A program made the position numbers and the translations under genes. A stretch of 64,000 nucleotides of DNA. Origin: Frateuria flava. Lineage in GTDB: Bacteria; Pseudomonadota; Gammaproteobacteria; Xanthomonadales; Rhodanobacteraceae. The notes beneath the pieces are model-generated. The model was given only the letters and a program-made list of their open reading frames with translations, was not told the origin of the DNA and did no database searches. The stretch is taken from the NCBI RefSeq assembly GCF_017837635.1, contig NZ_JAGJRS010000018.1, forward strand, positions 62,001-126,000, given 5' to 3'. Positions 55,984-64,000 of the stretch are shown here, in pieces. Within the stretch, counting starts at the first letter, position 1; every line of letters begins with the position of its first letter.

Positions 55984-56532
55984 ATGCGGGACCTGGTCCA
56001 GATCGTCTACGTCAGCCGCTCCACCTTCGCGCCCATGCCCCCGGAGCGCGGGATCGAGCCGAGCGTGGCGCGCATCCTGGCGCAGTCGCGGATCAACAAC
56101 GCCAGGCGAGGGCTGGTCGGTGCGCTGTACTTCGGGGACGGCTGTTTCTTCCAGTGCCTGGAAGGCCCCGTGGCGGCGGTGGACGGCCTGTGTGCGGCGC
56201 TGTTGCGCGACCCGCGCCACACCGACCTGAGGGTGCTGAGCCGGCGCGCCATCGAGCACACCAGTTTCAGCGCGTGGTCGATGAAATACGTCCCGCTGGA
56301 CGCTCCGATGCAGTCGCTGCTGCGGCAGTCGGGCCTGGCGCGGTTCGATCCCTACCGGTTCGACGAGGCCACGGTCGCGCGGGTGCTGGACATGCTTCGC
56401 AACGCGGGCGGATTGGCCGATCCCGTCCAGCCGGCGGCGTCCCGCTGGACGGGCCGTCGCGCCGCCTGGGCCGCGGGCCTGCTGGCGGTCGCGCTGGTGG
56501 CGGTCGCTGCCGCGTGGATGCGTCGGGCCTAA
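55984..56532 (+). CDS. BLUF-domain blue-light photoreceptor with C-terminal membrane helix
   Basis: A 182-residue FAD-binding BLUF sensor. Key residues are Y9 (IVYVSRS), N38 (RINNARRG), Q57 (FFQCLEG), and W98/M100 (AWSMKY), all placed as in AppA and BlrB. A single hydrophobic helix near the end (about 156-178, AAWAAGLLAVALVAVAAAW) would anchor it to the inner membrane, which is unusual. It precedes a DUF2256 gene and a photolyase gene, forming a blue-light cluster. No output domain other than the helix. Confidence 0.92.
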   Translation: MRDLVQIVYVSRSTFAPMPPERGIEPSVARILAQSRINNARRGLVGALYFGDGCFFQCLEGPVAAVDGLCAALLRDPRHTDLRVLSRRAIEHTSFSAWSMKYVPLDAPMQSLLRQSGLARFDPYRFDEATVARVLDMLRNAGGLADPVQPAASRWTGRRAAWAAGLLAVALVAVAAAWMRRA

Positions 56533-56564
56533 GGCGGCGACACTCCGCACGCATCCCCACCGGC

Positions 56565-56714
56565 ATGCACCGCAAGGCCCACCTGCCCACGCGAACCTGC
56601 CCCGTGTGCGGGCGTCCGTTCGCATGGCGCAGGAAGTGGGCGCGTGTTTGGGATCAGGTGCGCTACTGCAGCGAGCGTTGCCGCCGGCGCCGCACCGGCG
56701 GGCCGGTGGCATGA
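56565..56714 (+). CDS. DUF2256 zinc-finger-like small protein
   Basis: A 49-residue basic protein (MHRKAHLPTRTCPVCGRPFAWRRKW...YCSERCRRRR) with a CPVC/CSERC treble-clef-type zinc site. DUF2256 proteins are very often next to cryptochrome/photolyase genes, as here. Stop and next start overlap (ATGA at 56711-56714). Function unknown. Confidence 0.88.
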   Translation: MHRKAHLPTRTCPVCGRPFAWRRKWARVWDQVRYCSERCRRRRTGGPVA

Positions 56715-58237
56715 CCTGCCTGCGTCTGATCCTGGGCGACCAGTTGAACGCCCGGCACCCATGGTTCGGCCGCGTGGACGAGGGCGTGGTCTACGTGCTG
56801 ATGGAGGTGCGCAGCGAGACCGACTACGTGCGCCACCACGCGCAGAAGGTGCTGGGCATCTTCGCGGCCATGCGCCGCTTCGCCGAGGCGCTGGCTGCCG
56901 CCGGCCACCGGGTGGACTACCTGCGCATCGGCGACCCGCGCAACCGGCAGGATTTCGGCGCGAACCTGCCCTGGCTGATCGGGCGATGGCAGGCGTCGCG
57001 GCTGGAGCGGATGGAGGCGGACGAATGGCGCGTCGAGCAGGCCCTGGGCGAGGTCTTCGACGCCAGTGGCCTGCCCCATGCGGTGGTCAGTGCCGGGCAT
57101 TTCCTGCTCGAGCGCGATGAGGCGGCGAAGCGATTCGCCGGCAAGGTGCCGCGCATGGAGTTCTTCTATCGCGAGCTGCGCCGGCGCCACGGGATACTGC
57201 TCGAGCCCGACGGCGAGCCGCGGGGTGGCCGCTGGAACTTCGACGCGGAGAATCGCGCGAACTGGCCGGGCGATCCGCCGGCACCCGCCTGGCCGTGGCG
57301 CCGCCACGACCTGCGCGGGCTCTGGGAGGAGATCCAGGCGGCGGGCGTGCAAACCTTCGGCGAGCCCTCCGCCGACGCGTTCGGCTGGCCGCTGACCCGG
57401 CGCGAGGCGCGCGCGTGGCTGGCCGATTTCGTGGCGCGCCGGCTGGCCCATTTCGGGCGCTACCAGGACGCCATCAGCGCCCGCTCGCCCACGCTGTTCC
57501 ACGCCGGCCTCTCGTTCGCGCTCAACCTCAAGATGCTGCACCCGCGCGAGGTGATTGACGCGGCGCTGGCGGCCTTCGAGCGGGGCGATGCCTCGCTCGC
57601 GGCGACCGAGGGCTTCGTCCGGCAGATCCTCGGCTGGCGCGAATACGTGCGCGGCGTCTATTGGGCCCGCATGCCCGGCTACGCGCGGTTGAACGCGCTC
57701 GAGGCCCGGCGTCCGCTGCCTTCGTGGTACTGGGACGCGGACACCCGCATGGCCTGCCTGCGCGCGGCGATCGGGCAATCGCTGGCGACGGGGTACGCGC
57801 ACCATATCCAGCGGCTGATGCTGACCGGCAACTTCGCGCTACTGGCCGGATGCGACCCCGACGCGGTGGACGCCTGGTACCTGGGCATCTATGTCGACGC
57901 GTTCGAATGGGTGGAGCTGCCCAACACGCGCGGCATGAGCCAGTTCGCCGACGGCGGCCTCGTCGGCAGCAAGCCGTATAGCGGCTCGGCGGCCTACGTG
58001 AACCGGCAGTCAGACCATTGCCGCGGCTGCCATTACCGGCACACCCGCCGCCACGGCGAGCGTGCCTGCCCGTTCAACAGCCTGTACTGGCACTTCCACG
58101 CACGCCACCGTGCGCAACTGGCCCGCAACCCGCGACTCGCCATGGCCTACCGAAGCTTCGACCGCATGGACGCCGCCGAGCGCGCGGCGACCCTGGCACA
58201 GGCCGAGTACTACCTGACGCGGCTGGATTCGCTGTAA
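56711..58237 (+). CDS. Fe-S cryptochrome/photolyase (PhrB-type, FeS-BCP)
   Basis: A 508-residue photolyase of the prokaryotic (6-4) / FeS-BCP class (COG3046). The four [4Fe-4S] cysteines C349, C437, C440 and C453 are in the places of PhrB C350, C438, C441 and C454. N-terminal MTCLRLILGDQLNARHPWF, internal FAEALAAAGHRVDYLRIGDP and the C-terminal FAD-binding helices (FEWVELPNTRGMSQFADGGLVGSKPY) agree. ATG 56711 overlaps the DUF2256 stop. It should repair UV photoproducts using FAD and a ribolumazine antenna in that family. Confidence 0.93.
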   Translation: MTCLRLILGDQLNARHPWFGRVDEGVVYVLMEVRSETDYVRHHAQKVLGIFAAMRRFAEALAAAGHRVDYLRIGDPRNRQDFGANLPWLIGRWQASRLERMEADEWRVEQALGEVFDASGLPHAVVSAGHFLLERDEAAKRFAGKVPRMEFFYRELRRRHGILLEPDGEPRGGRWNFDAENRANWPGDPPAPAWPWRRHDLRGLWEEIQAAGVQTFGEPSADAFGWPLTRREARAWLADFVARRLAHFGRYQDAISARSPTLFHAGLSFALNLKMLHPREVIDAALAAFERGDASLAATEGFVRQILGWREYVRGVYWARMPGYARLNALEARRPLPSWYWDADTRMACLRAAIGQSLATGYAHHIQRLMLTGNFALLAGCDPDAVDAWYLGIYVDAFEWVELPNTRGMSQFADGGLVGSKPYSGSAAYVNRQSDHCRGCHYRHTRRHGERACPFNSLYWHFHARHRAQLARNPRLAMAYRSFDRMDAAERAATLAQAEYYLTRLDSL

Positions 58238-58435
58238 GGACCACGGACAGGCCAGCGTCGCGACAGTCGCCCAGGGGTGCATGCGCGATGCGCCCTACCG
58301 TGCCTGGCGCATCGCTACCGCCGAGACACGCGCGCGCGCTCTGCTCACCCCCGCTTGCCAGCGACTTCACCCCTTGCCTGCCATCGTGGCGTCGAGCCCG
58401 CTGTCGGGCCGTTGACCCGAGCCAAGGAGAGTTCC

Positions 58436-58783
58436 ATGAAAGCCGATTCCCTTTCCCGTATGCCGCGTTCCGCCCTGCTGGGCCTGGCACTGGCGGTGGG
58501 CGCCGCCACGATGGCGGCCGGCTGCGCCAGCGTCGACCAGGGCGTGGCGGGCTCGACCGAGCCGGTGAGCGACACCTGGATCACCACCAAGGTGAAGACC
58601 GACATCGCCACCTTGAAGGACATCGACGCCACCGACATCAGCGTCGAGACCAACAACGGCGTGGTGACCCTGAGCGGCAGCGTCGACTCGGCCGAGAAGC
58701 GCGACCGCGTGGTGACGGCGGTGCGCAACGTCGAGGGCGTCAAGGACGTCGACACCTCGCGGCTGGAGATCACCGGCCAGTAA
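58436..58783 (+). CDS. BON-domain lipoprotein
   Basis: A 115-residue lipoprotein: signal peptide with the lipobox MAAGCASV (C30), then one BON domain (about 45-115, DTWITTKVKTDIATLKDID...ISVETNNGVVTLSGSVDSAEKRDRV). It resembles OsmY-like envelope stress proteins, and is similar in plan to the BON protein at 36497. AAGGAGA lies 5 bases before ATG 58436. Followed by a stem-loop. Confidence 0.9.
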   Translation: MKADSLSRMPRSALLGLALAVGAATMAAGCASVDQGVAGSTEPVSDTWITTKVKTDIATLKDIDATDISVETNNGVVTLSGSVDSAEKRDRVVTAVRNVEGVKDVDTSRLEITGQ

Positions 58784-59231
58784 ACGGGCCGCGGGTCCCA
58801 TGAAGCCTGGCTCGCGCGCCGCGGTACGACGCGCGAGCCACCCTGCGGCGGGCTGCGCACGGCGCTGACGGCTGCCGCACACTGCGCCGGCCCCCGCCCT
58901 CATGCGCCGGCCGGAACCGCGTCGGGGCAGTCGCCCCGGCCCACCCGCAGCACGCGGCGATCAGGCCCGGCTCCGGCACTCCCGGGGCCCGCGCGGCACG
59001 TGCCGGTTTTGGCCAGGCGGTGCGCGGTTCCGGCAGGGAAGGCAGGCAGACGCCGTGGCGGCCCGGTCCGTGCGACGACGCGTACGGCTTGGTTCCAGCG
59101 GACCGGCCATTCGCCCCCTGACGCCGGACCGCCTCACGTCCGCTTCCCATGCACTGCACGCTGCGGCACCTAGGCTCGCGCGACAACTGATCCACGTGCA
59201 GCCGGCCGCGCGAGCGGAGGAGAGCCATCCC
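58784..59231. other. Non-coding interval before the DUF2231 gene
   Basis: 448 bases with no supported gene. A hairpin near its start (see 58809-58839) would end the BON gene. The remainder is GC-rich non-coding DNA with arginine-rich chance frames. Confidence 0.5.
58809..58839 (+). terminator. Stem-loop after the BON lipoprotein gene
   Basis: GGCTCGCGCG (58809-58818) and CGCGCGAGCC (58830-58839) form a perfect 10-bp stem with an 11-base loop, 26 bp past the stop. No T run. Confidence 0.55.
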
Positions 59232-59672
59232 ATGAGTTACGTTGCTCCGCCACGGGGAGCCCCCGTCGCGAACGCCGTCTACGACGTGCTGAACCCGATC
59301 CCCTACGGTTGCTTCGTCGCCACGCTCATCTTCGACATCCTCTACGCGAACACCGCGGCGATCCTGTGGGTCCATGCAGCCGCCTGGCTGGTGACCCTCG
59401 GCCTGCTGTTCGCGATCATTCCGCGGCTGGTGAACCTGGTGCAGGTGTGGGTCACCGGCCGTCGCGTCGCACTGGGCGCGGACAAGCTCGATTTCTGGCT
59501 CAACCTGGTGGCGATCGTGCTTGCCATCTTCAATGCCTTCGTCCACTCGCGCGACGCCTACGCGGTGGTGCCCGCGAATGTGTGGCTGTCGGCTTTCACC
59601 GTGCTGCTGCTGGTCATCGCACAGGTGGTCAGGGCGCTGGCCCCCTATCGCACCGGGAGGGTCGTGCCATGA
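59232..59672 (+). CDS. DUF2231 membrane protein
   Basis: A 146-residue inner-membrane protein with about four hydrophobic helices: GCFVATLIFDILYANTAAIL, AAWLVTLGLLFAIIPRLVNL, LNLVAIVLAIFNAFVHSRD and LSAFTVLLLVIAQVVRAL. HSRDAYAVVP is typical of DUF2231. GGAGGAG precedes ATG 59232. It overlaps the next gene by ATGA, so the two are translated together. In other genomes DUF2231 proteins sit next to sorbosone dehydrogenase-type genes, as seen here. Confidence 0.85.
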   Translation: MSYVAPPRGAPVANAVYDVLNPIPYGCFVATLIFDILYANTAAILWVHAAAWLVTLGLLFAIIPRLVNLVQVWVTGRRVALGADKLDFWLNLVAIVLAIFNAFVHSRDAYAVVPANVWLSAFTVLLLVIAQVVRALAPYRTGRVVP

Positions 59673-60988
59673 ACAAGTACGTGAGCATGAGCGTTCTCGC
59701 GCTGGTCTCGGCAGGCCTGCTGGCCGGCTGCGGCAACAAGGCCGACTACACCATGGCCGAACAGTCGGGCACCGGCAAACCGCCCTTGCCCGAGCCGCGC
59801 AACTTCCTGCTGCCGCCGATGAAGGTGCCCGACGGCGTGGGCTGGAAGGACGGCCAGACGCCCAAGGTGGCCCAGGGCCTGGCCATCGCCCGAATCGCCA
59901 GCGGCCTGATGCACCCGCGCCAGCTCTACACCCTGCCCAATGGCGACGTACTGGTGGTCGAGGCGAACAGCCCCGGCACCGAGGAAGTGAGCACGCCCAA
60001 GCAGCTGATCGCCGGCAAGATAAAGAACGGCTCGGGCAAGGGCGGCAAGGGCGGCAACCGGATCACCCTGTTGCGGCCGACCGGCGGCCCCGGCGAATGG
60101 GAAAAGCACATCTTCATCGAGCACCTGAACTCGCCCTTCGGCGTGCAGCTGATCGGCAACACGCTGTACGTGGCCAACACCAACGACATCGTCACGTTCC
60201 CCTATACCCCGGGCGAAACCCACATCGACGCGCCGGCCCAGTGGTTCACCGACCTGCCCGACACCATCAACCACCACTGGACCAAGGCGCTACTCGCCAG
60301 CCCGGACGGGCGCAAGCTCTACGTCGGCGTGGGCTCCAACAGCAACATCACCGAGAACGGCCTGGCGGTGGAGTACCGGCGCGCCACCGTGCTGGAGGTC
60401 GACGCGGCGACCGGCGCCAGCCGCATCTATGCCTCGGGCCTGCGCAACCCGACCGGACTGCAGTGGGAACCGCAAACCGGCGCGCTGTGGGCGATCGTCA
60501 ACGAGCGCGACGAGATCGGCGCCGACCTCGTACCCGACTACCTCACCTCGGTACGCGATGGAGGCTTCTACGGCTGGCCCTACAGCTACTGGGGCCAGCA
60601 TGTGGACCGGCGCGTGCAGCCGCAAAGACCGGAGCTGGTAGCCAAGGCGATCGTGCCCGACTACGGCCTGGGCTCTCACGTCGCGCCGCTGGGACTGCTG
60701 ATGACGCAGGGCAACGCACTGCCGGCGCAGTACCACAACGGCGCCTTCATCAGCGAACACGGCAGCTGGGACCGCCGCCCGCTGAGCGGCTACCGGGTGA
60801 CCTTCGTCGCCTTCCCGCAAGGCCATCCGGTCGGCAAGCCGCAACCGGTGGTGACCGGCTTCCACTCGCCGGACGAGTCGGAACTCTATGGCGCGCCGGT
60901 CGGCCTGGCGCAGGACCACGATGGCGCCCTGCTGATCGCGGACGACGTCGGCAACGTGGTGTGGCGGGTCACGCCGGCGGTGCGTTGA
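59669..60988 (+). CDS. PQQ-dependent sugar (sorbosone) dehydrogenase-like lipoprotein
   Basis: A 439-residue lipoprotein (lipobox LLAGCGN, C21) with a six-bladed quinoprotein propeller of the GDH-B/sorbosone dehydrogenase type: blocks HPRQLYTLPNGDVLVVEAN, LNSPFGVQLIGNTLYVANT, INHHWTKALLASPDG, GSNSNITENGLAVEYRRATV, SGLRNPTGLQWEPQTGALWA and ERDEIGADLVPDYLTSV. Ligands expected for PQQ and calcium are in such blocks but were not checked residue by residue. It is a paralog of the truncated gene at the left window edge. GGGAGG is 8 bases before ATG; overlaps the DUF2231 stop. Confidence 0.9.
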   Translation: MNKYVSMSVLALVSAGLLAGCGNKADYTMAEQSGTGKPPLPEPRNFLLPPMKVPDGVGWKDGQTPKVAQGLAIARIASGLMHPRQLYTLPNGDVLVVEANSPGTEEVSTPKQLIAGKIKNGSGKGGKGGNRITLLRPTGGPGEWEKHIFIEHLNSPFGVQLIGNTLYVANTNDIVTFPYTPGETHIDAPAQWFTDLPDTINHHWTKALLASPDGRKLYVGVGSNSNITENGLAVEYRRATVLEVDAATGASRIYASGLRNPTGLQWEPQTGALWAIVNERDEIGADLVPDYLTSVRDGGFYGWPYSYWGQHVDRRVQPQRPELVAKAIVPDYGLGSHVAPLGLLMTQGNALPAQYHNGAFISEHGSWDRRPLSGYRVTFVAFPQGHPVGKPQPVVTGFHSPDESELYGAPVGLAQDHDGALLIADDVGNVVWRVTPAVR

Positions 60989-61001
60989 CGGACGCCGCGG
61001 C

Positions 61002-62426
61002 TCAGGCAGCCAGTGCCCGCTGCAGCAGCGCGAGATCGCGCACGAAGGCCGGCCAGGCAACCTCGCGCTCGCCGGCGGTGAGGCGCAGCAGGTAGGACGG
61101 GTGCACGGTCGCCAGCGCCTGCGTGCCGTCGCCGAGCGCATGCCAGCGGCCGCGCTCCTCCAGCAGCCGGACGTCCTTGCCGAGGATCGCCTGCGCGGCC
61201 ATTGCGCCCAGGCAGACGATCCAGCGGGGCCGCAGGCGGATCAGCTCCGCCTCCAGCCAGCGGCGGCAGGCGGCCTGCTCGGTGGCGTTCGCGCGCGCGT
61301 GCAGGCGCCGCTTGCCGCGCGGCTCGAACTTGAAGTGCTTGACGGTGTTGGTGACGTACATCGCGCGGCGATCGAGCCCCAGCTCCTTCAGCGCGCGGTC
61401 GAGCAACTGCCCGGACGGGCCGACGAACGGCCGCCCGGCGAGGTCTTCCTGGTCGCCCGGCTGTTCGCCGAGCAGTACCACGCGCGCATCGGCCGGCCCT
61501 TCGCCGAACACCGTCTGCGTCGCCGGCTGCCACAACGGGCAGGCGCGGCAGGCGGCTGCTTCCACGCGCAGGACATCCAGCCCACCGGTTGCGGCGGGGA
61601 CGGCGCGTGCGGCCGGCGCGGGAAAGGCCTTGCGCGGCACCGTGGGTGGCGCCTGCACCATCGACTCCATGCGCGCGCTGGCGTCGCGGATCAGGCCGGG
61701 AATCAGGGTCGCTTCCGGCAGGTTCTTCCAGTAGCGCACGGGCATCTCCTTGACCATCGCGTCGACCTTCAGGCGCGCGGGGTTGAAGATGTTGGCGAAG
61801 TACGTGCGCCAGAGATCTTCCAGCGCATCGGCGCCGGGCGCGTCGGTACGGCGGGCGCCTGCACCAAGGGTCAGCGCCTGGCCGTCCCAGTGCGCGCTGC
61901 GTGTGGGGGTGAGGATCGACCAGCGCATCCCGGCGAAGCGACGCACGAAGAACGGCGCCACCTGGGGCAGCACATCGTGCTCCGGTTCGAACCAGGCGAC
62001 GAACACGTTGCCCTGCGCCCCCTGCACTTCGCGGAAGCGCACGAACGCCTTCATCTTGTGCTTTTCCCGGCTCACCGCCTTGGCCGCGCGCAGTGCCCAG
62101 GCGACATCGTCGTCGGTGACGATGCGCAGCAACGCCCGCTCGCCGTGCGCGAGGCGCCACAGCAGCCGGTACAGCACGGCGTGCCGGCGCGCATCGGCAT
62201 GCGCCAGCACCCGCGTGGCGAGCACCAGGAATTCGCGCGGCACGCTGCCGGCCACGCCGGCGGCCATCGACGGCATCGGCCCGTCCGCGTTGGCGGGCAG
62301 CAGGCCCGCCTGCTCGCCGACCTGCCACTGCACCTGCTCCGGCGCCACGCCCTCGGCGAGCAGCGCGCGCGCGTGCCCGCGCCATTCGGCCAGGTCAGCA
62401 CCATCGGCGAGCCGCACCAGCCGCAT
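61002..62426 (-). CDS. UdgX-type uracil-DNA-binding protein fused to a DUF4130 domain
   Basis: A 474-residue protein. The N-terminal part (1-275) is the DUF4130/TIGR03915 domain. The C-terminal part (about 285-474) is a uracil-DNA glycosylase family 4-like fold: motif A GEQPGDQED (320-328), HPSYLLR (442-448), cysteines C293/C296 and others suitable for a [4Fe-4S] cluster. The UdgX R-loop KRRLH (372-376) contains H376, the residue that covalently traps uracil-containing DNA. So it may bind uracil in DNA tightly rather than release it. Overlaps the radical SAM gene by ATGA. Confidence 0.9.
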   Translation of the reverse strand: MRLVRLADGADLAEWRGHARALLAEGVAPEQVQWQVGEQAGLLPANADGPMPSMAAGVAGSVPREFLVLATRVLAHADARRHAVLYRLLWRLAHGERALLRIVTDDDVAWALRAAKAVSREKHKMKAFVRFREVQGAQGNVFVAWFEPEHDVLPQVAPFFVRRFAGMRWSILTPTRSAHWDGQALTLGAGARRTDAPGADALEDLWRTYFANIFNPARLKVDAMVKEMPVRYWKNLPEATLIPGLIRDASARMESMVQAPPTVPRKAFPAPAARAVPAATGGLDVLRVEAAACRACPLWQPATQTVFGEGPADARVVLLGEQPGDQEDLAGRPFVGPSGQLLDRALKELGLDRRAMYVTNTVKHFKFEPRGKRRLHARANATEQAACRRWLEAELIRLRPRWIVCLGAMAAQAILGKDVRLLEERGRWHALGDGTQALATVHPSYLLRLTAGEREVAWPAFVRDLALLQRALAA

Positions 62427-63646
62427 CAGTGCCCGAACAGGTCAGCCTGCCGCGACGGCTCGCTCGCGGCGGCGCGCAGTGCGCGGGTCTCACCCTCGGC
62501 GTGCGGGCGATGGTCGAGCGTGGCGACGAACGGCGCCACCTTGCGCATCGGCACGCGCAGCTTGACCAGGTCGTCGTAGCGCACGCGCCGGTGGCGGCGC
62601 ATCGCCAGCAGTTTCTTGACCGTGGTGACGCCCAGGCCCGGCACGCGCAGCAGCGTCTCGCGCGGCGCGGTGTTGAGGTCGACCGGAAACTGCTCGCGAT
62701 GGCGCAGTGCCCAGGCAAGCTTGGGATCGATGTCCAGGTCGAGCATGCCGCTGGCGTCCGGCGGCGCGATCTCGGCCACGTCGAAGCCGTAGAAGCGCAT
62801 CAGCCAGTCGGCCTGGTAGAGCCGGTGCTCGCGCACCAGCGGCGGCGGGCGCAGCGGCAACGCCTTGGAGGCATCCGGGATCGGACTGAAGGCGGAGAAA
62901 TACACGCGCTTGAGCCGGTAGTTCGAATACAGGTTGCCGCTGGTGGTCAGCACGTCGCGGTCGCTCGCGTCGTCGGCGCCGACGATCATCTGCGTGCTCT
63001 GCCCGGCCGGTGCGAACCGCGGCGCCTTCTTCTCGGCCTTCGCCTCCTCGATGTTCAGGCGCATCCGGCCCATCGCCTGGCGGATGTCGCGCTGGTCCTT
63101 CTCCGGCGCCAGCGCCTTGAGGCCACCCTCGGTCGGCATCTCGACATTGATGCTCAGGCGGTCGGCCCAGCGCCCGGCCGCGGCGAGCAGCTCGGGCGAG
63201 GCGTCGGGAATCGTCTTCAGGTGGATGTAGCCGCCGAAACGCTCCTCCTGGCGCAGGCGGCGGGCGACCTCCACCAGCATCTCCATGGTGTAGTCGCTCG
63301 AGCGGATGATGCCCGAGGAAAGGAACAGGCCCTCGATGTAGTTGCGGCGGTAGAAGTCCATCGTCAACTGCACGACCTCTTCGACGGTGAAGCGCGCGCG
63401 CCGCACGTTCGAACTGCGCCGGTTGATGCAGTAGGCGCAGTCGTAGATGCAGAAGTTGGTGAGCAGGATCTTCAGCAGCGAGATGCAGCGGCCGTCGGGC
63501 GCATAGGCGTGGCAGATGCCCATGCCCTCGTTCGAGCCGATGCCGCCGCTGGCGCGCGCATCGCGCTTCTGCCCGCCGCTGGACGAGCACGAGGCGTCGT
63601 ACTTGGCCGCGTCGGCCAGCAGGGCAAGTTTCTCGCTGAGTTTCAT
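62426..63646 (-). CDS. Radical SAM protein, DNA modification/repair type
   Basis: A 406-residue radical SAM protein. The [4Fe-4S] motif CxxxCxxC is NFCIYDCAYC (C66, C70, C73), followed by SLSSGI-like GLFLSSGIIRSSDYTMEM. The C-terminal region holds a helix-hairpin-helix DNA-binding motif (LLRVPGLGVTTVKKLLAM). Domain and partner match the TIGR03916 family, which is always linked with UdgX. Its target is unknown. Stop and the next start (62424-62426) overlap. ATG 63646 is the start; upstream lies 150 bp with a dyad. Confidence 0.92.
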   Translation of the reverse strand: MKLSEKLALLADAAKYDASCSSSGGQKRDARASGGIGSNEGMGICHAYAPDGRCISLLKILLTNFCIYDCAYCINRRSSNVRRARFTVEEVVQLTMDFYRRNYIEGLFLSSGIIRSSDYTMEMLVEVARRLRQEERFGGYIHLKTIPDASPELLAAAGRWADRLSINVEMPTEGGLKALAPEKDQRDIRQAMGRMRLNIEEAKAEKKAPRFAPAGQSTQMIVGADDASDRDVLTTSGNLYSNYRLKRVYFSAFSPIPDASKALPLRPPPLVREHRLYQADWLMRFYGFDVAEIAPPDASGMLDLDIDPKLAWALRHREQFPVDLNTAPRETLLRVPGLGVTTVKKLLAMRRHRRVRYDDLVKLRVPMRKVAPFVATLDHRPHAEGETRALRAAASEPSRQADLFGH

Positions 63647-63743
63647 CGGGTGATTATCCTGCCCACCGCCGTCTCACCGCGTGAGAAACGCGAGGCCGGA
63701 TGCCGCAGGGGCGCGCAGCATTCAGGGGACGTTCCCACGCAGC

Positions 63744-63768
63744 TGCCGGCCTTCCCGGGAAGGCGGCA
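63744..63768. promoter_or_regulatory. Dyad in the radical SAM promoter region
   Basis: A perfect 16-bp palindrome GCCTTCCCGGGAAGGC (63749-63764), extended by TGCC/GGCA. It lies between the M24 gene end and the radical SAM gene start, and could be an operator or a terminator-type hairpin. Confidence 0.45.
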
Positions 63769-63796
63769 CCGTGTCGTGCGTCCCAGCCCGTCGTGC

Positions 63797-64000
63797 TCAG
63801 CCGAACGGCTGCTCGATGGACGGGCTTTGCGGCGTGAACCAGCGCGCGCCGTCGGTGGTGACGTGCATGTCGTCTTCCAGCCGCACGCCGAACTCGCCGG
63901 GGATGTAGATGCCCGGCTCGTCGCTGAAGGTCATGCCGGTTTCGATGCGGCGCGTGTTGCCCTGTACGAGGTAGTACCACTCGTGCATGTCCATGCCGAT
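63797..64000 (-). CDS. M24-family metallopeptidase (Xaa-Pro peptidase-like), C-terminal part
   Basis: The last 67 residues of a gene whose start lies beyond the window. GMTFSDEPGIYIPGEFGVRLEDDMHVTTDGARWFT has the glutamate residues typical of the M24 pita-bread metal site (EPG and RLED). The full-length enzyme would be an aminopeptidase P or prolidase type. It precedes the radical SAM gene on the same strand. Confidence 0.85.
   Translation of the reverse strand: MGMDMHEWYYLVQGNTRRIETGMTFSDEPGIYIPGEFGVRLEDDMHVTTDGARWFTPQSPSIEQPFG

Overview
The window is a high-GC chromosomal segment, coding on both strands. It looks like a gammaproteobacterium of the Xanthomonadales, most likely Rhodanobacteraceae (Dyella, Rhodanobacter, Luteibacter or Frateuria relatives). 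The evidence is a SUF operon led by an Rrf2 regulator of the xanthomonad type, a candidate Xanthomonadales-like type IV secretion effector with its immunity gene, a PE-LIG-POL LigD, many signal-peptide proteins and short REP-like palindromes between genes. I saw no rRNA, tRNA, CRISPR array, insertion sequence, integrase or phage gene. All family names come from reading the sequence; no search was run.

Layout. 1-0.8 kb: 3' end of a sorbosone-dehydrogenase-like beta-propeller gene. 0.87-6.6 kb (minus): operon rrf2-sufB-ACT_3-sufC-sufD-sufS for Fe-S cluster assembly, with an upstream dyad as probable operator. 6.8-21.6 kb: nucleotide-sugar dehydrogenase, small proteins, sugar acetyltransferase, secreted propeller, three GST-like proteins, a tandem pair of TonB_C-like secreted proteins, two 59-residue charged proteins, an alpha/beta hydrolase and the DNA ligase LigD. 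21.7-24.7 kb (minus): a likely split borosin locus, made of a SonM-like peptide backbone N-methyltransferase, a small SonA-like precursor and a TPR/diguanylate cyclase 19 bp further on. 24.8-38.5 kb: secreted proteins, a LuxR-type regulator with a degenerate receiver domain, a subtilase, two peroxiredoxin-like proteins, a TPR lipoprotein, a ScyD/ScyE-like protein, BON and glycine-zipper stress proteins and a TupA-like ATP-grasp protein in an AT-richer patch.

38.9-47.1 kb: M61 peptidase; a DUF1311 immunity protein followed by its XVIPCD effector with a peptidoglycan-binding domain; a class C-type serine hydrolase; a small HMA-like protein; a methyltransferase; and an orphan Tsi6-like immunity protein. 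47.4-55.9 kb: YdeI/OmdA protein, DUF3228 protein, PAS/GAF hybrid histidine kinase, GST, MtfA peptidase, divergent ClC transporter, PyrC. 56.0-58.2 kb: a light-response cluster of membrane-anchored BLUF protein, DUF2256 zinc protein and Fe-S photolyase. 58.4-61.0 kb: BON lipoprotein, DUF2231 membrane protein and a lipoprotein paralog of the gene at the left edge. 61.0-63.6 kb (minus): UdgX-type uracil-DNA-binding protein and its radical SAM partner. The window ends inside an M24 peptidase gene.

The two most interesting systems are the split borosin locus (23504-24697) and the effector/immunity pair (41035-43039), with the orphan Tsi6-like protein as a second sign of interbacterial competition.
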